Source of the DNA: Litorilituus lipolyticus
Lineage (GTDB): Bacteria > Pseudomonadota > Gammaproteobacteria > Enterobacterales > Alteromonadaceae
Assembly: GCF_006439335.1 (NCBI RefSeq)
Contig: NZ_SAWY01000038.1
Location: 211,805 to 255,456, forward strand
Direction of reading: 5' to 3'
DNA: 43,652 nucleotides
The notes under the pieces are model-generated. The model had not been told where the DNA came from and did no database searches. It worked only from the letters and a program-made list of their open reading frames with translations. The position numbers were made by a program, and so were the translations under genes. This document shows positions 41,021 through 43,652 of the stretch, one piece after another. How positions within the stretch are numbered: the first letter of the stretch is position 1; the number at the start of each line of letters is the position of its first letter.

Positions 41021-42841
41021 TTACAAAAATGAAAGCAACTCTTGATCAAGTTGCATCAAGGTTTTAGGGTCTTCCATCATTGTTTTGGCATGAGATTTAG
41101 TTCGAGGTAACATGCGGTTAAAATAAAACTCAGCTGTTTTTATCTTCGCGCGATAAAAGTCTCTGTTTTCTACATCAGTCGCTAGTTTCTCATATGCCGA
41201 TTGAGCCATTTGTGCCCAAAAATATCCCATAACGATATAACCAGAGTACATCAAGTAGTCAACTGAGGCTGATCCTACAATATCTCGGTTCTTTTTCGCT
41301 TTCAGAGCAATACGTAAAGAGTACTGCTGCCAATTAGCAACAGCTTTACTTAATGGCCAAATAAACTTATTCATTTGTCTTTTATGAGGGTTCTTTGAAA
41401 GTACACTCTTATCTTTACAGAACAATAGCACTTCTTTTGTAAAGTTATTCAAGGATTTCCCACGAGTAAGTAGAATTTTTCTGCCTAATAAATCAAGTGC
41501 TTGAATTCCTGTTGTTCCTTCATACAGGGTTGAAATTCTCGCATCCCGTACAATTTGCTCCATGCCCCACTCTTTAATATAACCATGACCACCAAAAATT
41601 TGTAATCCATGGTTTGCACTTTCTAAACCTAACTCAGTTAAAAAAGCTTTTAAAATAGGTGTGATAAAACCAAGCCTTTCATCTGCTTGTTCACGCTCTT
41701 CTTGGGTTTTCGCCATTTCAATTTCATCAACTAACTTGGCCGCATAGTAAATCATTGCGCGGCCACCTTCAGAAATAGCTTTTTGAGTCATTAACATTTT
41801 ACGCACATCTGGATGCACGATAATAGGATCGGCAACTTGTTCAGGGTTTTTCTTACCTGTTAGTGAACGCATTGATAAACGTTCTTTTGCGTAGATTAGT
41901 GAGTTTTGATAGGCTAATTCAGCACTACACACACCTTGAAGTGCTGTGCCAATACGTGCTGTATTCATAAAGGTGAACATGCACTCTAACCCTTTATTTT
42001 CAGGGCCAATCAATACACCTTTTGCGTTGTCAAAATTAAGTACCGCTGTAGCAGAAGCTTTGATACCCATTTTATCTTCAATTGAACCACAAGTAACATT
42101 ATTCGCTTCACCAAGATTTCCTTGCTGATCGGTTTGAATCTTAGGCACAATAAACAATGAAATCCCACGAGTTCCTGCTGGCGCATCCGGTAAACGCGCT
42201 AAAACGATATGAATAATATTTTCCGTAAGATCATGCTCACCAGCAGAAATAAAAATCTTTGTTCCTGTGATGTTATATGTTCCATCTCCATTAGGGATCG
42301 CTTTAGTTTTAACTTGGCCCAAATCAGTACCACATTGTGGCTCGGTCAAACACATAGTGCCAGTCCAGGTACCTTCAGTTAAACGAGTTAGATACAGTTC
42401 TTTTTGTTCTTTAGTGCCATGAGTTTCAACGGTATTCATTGCTCCATGACTTAAACCAGGGTACATAGCCCAAGACCAGTTAGCTGTACCCATCATTTCC
42501 GATTTAACCATGCCAAGAGACGGTGGAAGACCTTGGCCACCGTGCTCAACGGGATGAGATAGCGATTGCCAACCACCTTCAACATATTGCTGATATGCTT
42601 CTTTAAAACCTTTTGGCGTAGTAACAACGCCATTGTCAAATTGGCAACCTTCTTTATCACCACTTTGGTATAACGGTAATAATTCATTTTCACAGAATTT
42701 TGCACATTCTTGAAAAATTGCATCAACTAGATCTGGTGTGGCTTCTTCAAATTCTGGAAATTTTTGATAATGAGAGTAATAGCCGAACACATCTTTTAGT
42801 AAAAAGTTAATGTCTGCTACCGGTGCTTTGTAAGTTAGCAT
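41021..42841 (-). CDS. Large acyl-CoA dehydrogenase (DmdC-like subgroup)
   Basis: A 606-aa flavoprotein with an N-terminal extension (YKAPVADINFLLKDVFGYY), a full acyl-CoA dehydrogenase core and a ~130-residue C-terminal domain. Core motifs are MCLTEPQCGTDLGQVKTKA, KIFISAGEHD, NTARIGTALQGV and RDARISTLYEGTTGIQALDLLGRK, which carries the expected catalytic Glu. This layout is shared with 3-methylmercaptopropionyl-CoA dehydrogenase (DmdC) and with medium/long-chain enzymes. A DMSP role is possible in a marine bacterium but cannot be told from sequence. A FadR-like operator lies upstream (42898-42914), which favours a fatty-acid role. Confidence 0.9.
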   Translation of the reverse strand: MLTYKAPVADINFLLKDVFGYYSHYQKFPEFEEATPDLVDAIFQECAKFCENELLPLYQSGDKEGCQFDNGVVTTPKGFKEAYQQYVEGGWQSLSHPVEHGGQGLPPSLGMVKSEMMGTANWSWAMYPGLSHGAMNTVETHGTKEQKELYLTRLTEGTWTGTMCLTEPQCGTDLGQVKTKAIPNGDGTYNITGTKIFISAGEHDLTENIIHIVLARLPDAPAGTRGISLFIVPKIQTDQQGNLGEANNVTCGSIEDKMGIKASATAVLNFDNAKGVLIGPENKGLECMFTFMNTARIGTALQGVCSAELAYQNSLIYAKERLSMRSLTGKKNPEQVADPIIVHPDVRKMLMTQKAISEGGRAMIYYAAKLVDEIEMAKTQEEREQADERLGFITPILKAFLTELGLESANHGLQIFGGHGYIKEWGMEQIVRDARISTLYEGTTGIQALDLLGRKILLTRGKSLNNFTKEVLLFCKDKSVLSKNPHKRQMNKFIWPLSKAVANWQQYSLRIALKAKKNRDIVGSASVDYLMYSGYIVMGYFWAQMAQSAYEKLATDVENRDFYRAKIKTAEFYFNRMLPRTKSHAKTMMEDPKTLMQLDQELLSFL

Positions 42842-42897
42842 GAAAAAGCTCCAATCACTTATTGTGAATATTATGTAATTTATAGATATGATTAAAG

Positions 42898-42914
42898 CAC
42901 TGGTCGTACCACTA
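42898..42914 (-). promoter_or_regulatory. FadR-like operator upstream of the acyl-CoA dehydrogenase gene
   Basis: The core CTGGTCGTACCA (42900-42911) matches twelve consecutive bases of the 17-bp FadR site known from E. coli fadBA; the outer bases differ. It lies about 57 bp before the start codon, where a repressor could block initiation. No fadR gene is in the window. Confidence 0.5.
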
Positions 42915-43093
42915 ATTCAAGTTATTTTTTCATTTATTTAATATCAAGATTAATTAAAAAGAGATTTATTACTATTATCCAGTTGAAATAAAACAGTAAA
43001 ACAGCTCTTTAACTTAGTGTTCAAGCTAGATTAAGGTTTGAATAAATATAAAAACTAAGATTCGTAAATAACTGCGAGGCTAAAATAAATTAA

Positions 43094-43180
43094 ATTATGA
43101 GATTATGAGATTATGAGATTATGAGATTATGAGATTATGAGATTATGAGATTATGAGATTATGAGATTATGAGATTATGA
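43094..43180. repeat. Octamer tandem repeat GATTATGA, ten perfect copies
   Basis: Ten perfect copies of GATTATGA occupy 43101-43180, preceded by a partial copy (43094-43100). Because 8 is not a multiple of 3, every forward frame meets TGA and every reverse frame meets TAA within 24 nt, so it is not coding. It is a candidate variable-number repeat formed by slippage. Confidence 0.98.
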
Positions 43181-43332
43181 ATAATATGATGCATGCTCTA
43201 CAGATTTAGTACAAATGCAGAGTAAAATCGAATTTATATTAATTTAAATATAGAGAAAATATTCTTGTGCTTGAGTTTAAAATTTAGTGCTTAGATTATC
43301 TTAGAAGGGAATTAGATTTTAATTTAGCAAAT

Positions 43333-43409
43333 TGGCGGAGTGGACGGGACTCGAACCCGCGACCCCCGGCGTGACAGGCCGGTATTCTAACCAACTGAAC
43401 TACCACTCC
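43333..43409 (-). tRNA. tRNA-Asp (GTC), copy 1
   Basis: A 77-nt tRNA with encoded CCA (43333-43335) and discriminator G. The acceptor GGAGTGG pairs with CCACTCC, the anticodon stem CCGGC/GCCGG encloses CTGTCAC (anticodon GTC), and the T-loop is TTCGAGT. It is the last of the array in transcription order. Confidence 0.98.
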
Positions 43410-43475
43410 GCGATCTTGTTTTGTTGAATAGTTAACGATGTTCCCATCGCATCAGTTATGATGATTTTGCAAAAT

Positions 43476-43552
43476 TGGCGGAGTGGACGGGACTCGAACC
43501 CGCGACCCCCGGCGTGACAGGCCGGTATTCTAACCAACTGAACTACCACTCC
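43476..43552 (-). tRNA. tRNA-Asp (GTC), copy 2
   Basis: Identical in sequence to the copy at 43333-43409, displaced by 143 bp. The spacer between them (43410-43475) contains CGATG / CATCG, a small hairpin, and is nearly repeated in the next spacer. Confidence 0.98.
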
Positions 43553-43617
43553 GCGATCTTGCTTGTTGAATAGTTAACGATGTTCCCATCGCATCAGTTA
43601 TGATGATTTAACAAAAT

Positions 43618-43652
43618 TGGCGGAGTGGACGGGACTCGAACCCGCGACCCCC
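43618..43652 (-). tRNA. tRNA-Asp (GTC), copy 3, cut by the window edge
   Basis: The 3' part, from CCA through the T-arm, is identical to the other two copies and starts 142 bp from copy 2. The 5' half lies outside the window. Confidence 0.9.

Larger units (their letters stand above)
42842..43332. other. Non-coding stretch between acyl-CoA dehydrogenase and tRNA-Asp genes
   Basis: This 491-bp AT-rich gap holds the FadR-like site (42898-42914) and the octamer repeat (43094-43180). I see no credible reading frame, terminator hairpin or RNA gene in it. The tRNA-Asp transcript, moving leftward, must end somewhere in it. Confidence 0.6.

Noticed and set aside
43094..43180. CRISPR array
   Set aside because: The units are contiguous octamers with no spacers, and there are no cas genes.

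Overview
The window looks like a chromosomal segment of a cold-adapted marine gammaproteobacterium of the Alteromonadales, most likely Colwellia or a close relative. The reasons are the AT-rich base composition, the gammaproteobacterial blocks mnmA-hflD-purB and thrS-infC-rpmI-rplT, clpS-clpA divergent from a cspD-like gene, and a tandem pair of dimeric and monomeric NADP isocitrate dehydrogenase genes, an arrangement known from Colwellia. Taxonomy is inferred from protein character and gene order, not from a search.

Layout. 1-410 holds two tandem ~207-bp units, each with a promoter-like element and a tRNA-like sequence, with a terminator-like hairpin at the unit junction. 453-6479 is a minus-strand tripartite RND efflux operon (outer-membrane factor, adaptor, pump). 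6668-9734 is clpA/clpS (minus) and a cold-shock-domain gene (plus). 9814-13604 carries the two isocitrate dehydrogenases. 13769-17703 carries rluE, mnmA, hflD and purB (plus). 17939-21842 is a mixed stretch: two GNAT-like proteins, a DUF4826-like protein, leucine dehydrogenase and a periplasmic binding protein. 21936-26690 is purC, then rplT, rpmI, infC and thrS, all minus. 26980-31506 has a PAS-PAS-GGDEF-EAL protein, a START-domain protein and a convergent FAD-dependent dehydrogenase. 31653-34827 has ferredoxin fdxA, a fructosamine-kinase-like gene, a short relic of a SixA-type phosphatase, a CPXCG zinc-ribbon protein and a MATE exporter. 34958-36640 has tRNA-Val(GAC), a DUF2947 protein and rlmF. 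36668-42841 has a YafJ-like amidotransferase, fadE, a TetR regulator and a second large acyl-CoA dehydrogenase. 42842-43652 is non-coding except for at least three tandem tRNA-Asp(GTC) genes, preceded by a perfect 10-copy octamer repeat.

Functional themes are protein synthesis (tRNA genes, thrS, infC, ribosomal proteins, rRNA and tRNA modification), proteolysis (ClpAS), central carbon and nitrogen flow (two ICDHs, leucine dehydrogenase), purine synthesis (purB, purC), fatty-acid oxidation (two acyl-CoA dehydrogenases with a FadR-like site and a TetR gene) and efflux (RND, MATE). I see no prophage, transposase, CRISPR array or defence island. The most unusual items are the left-edge tRNA-like tandem units, inverted repeats shared by the icd and leucine dehydrogenase upstream regions, a probable AUU start for infC, the SixA relic, and an RND pump without the usual lysine in its proton-relay network.
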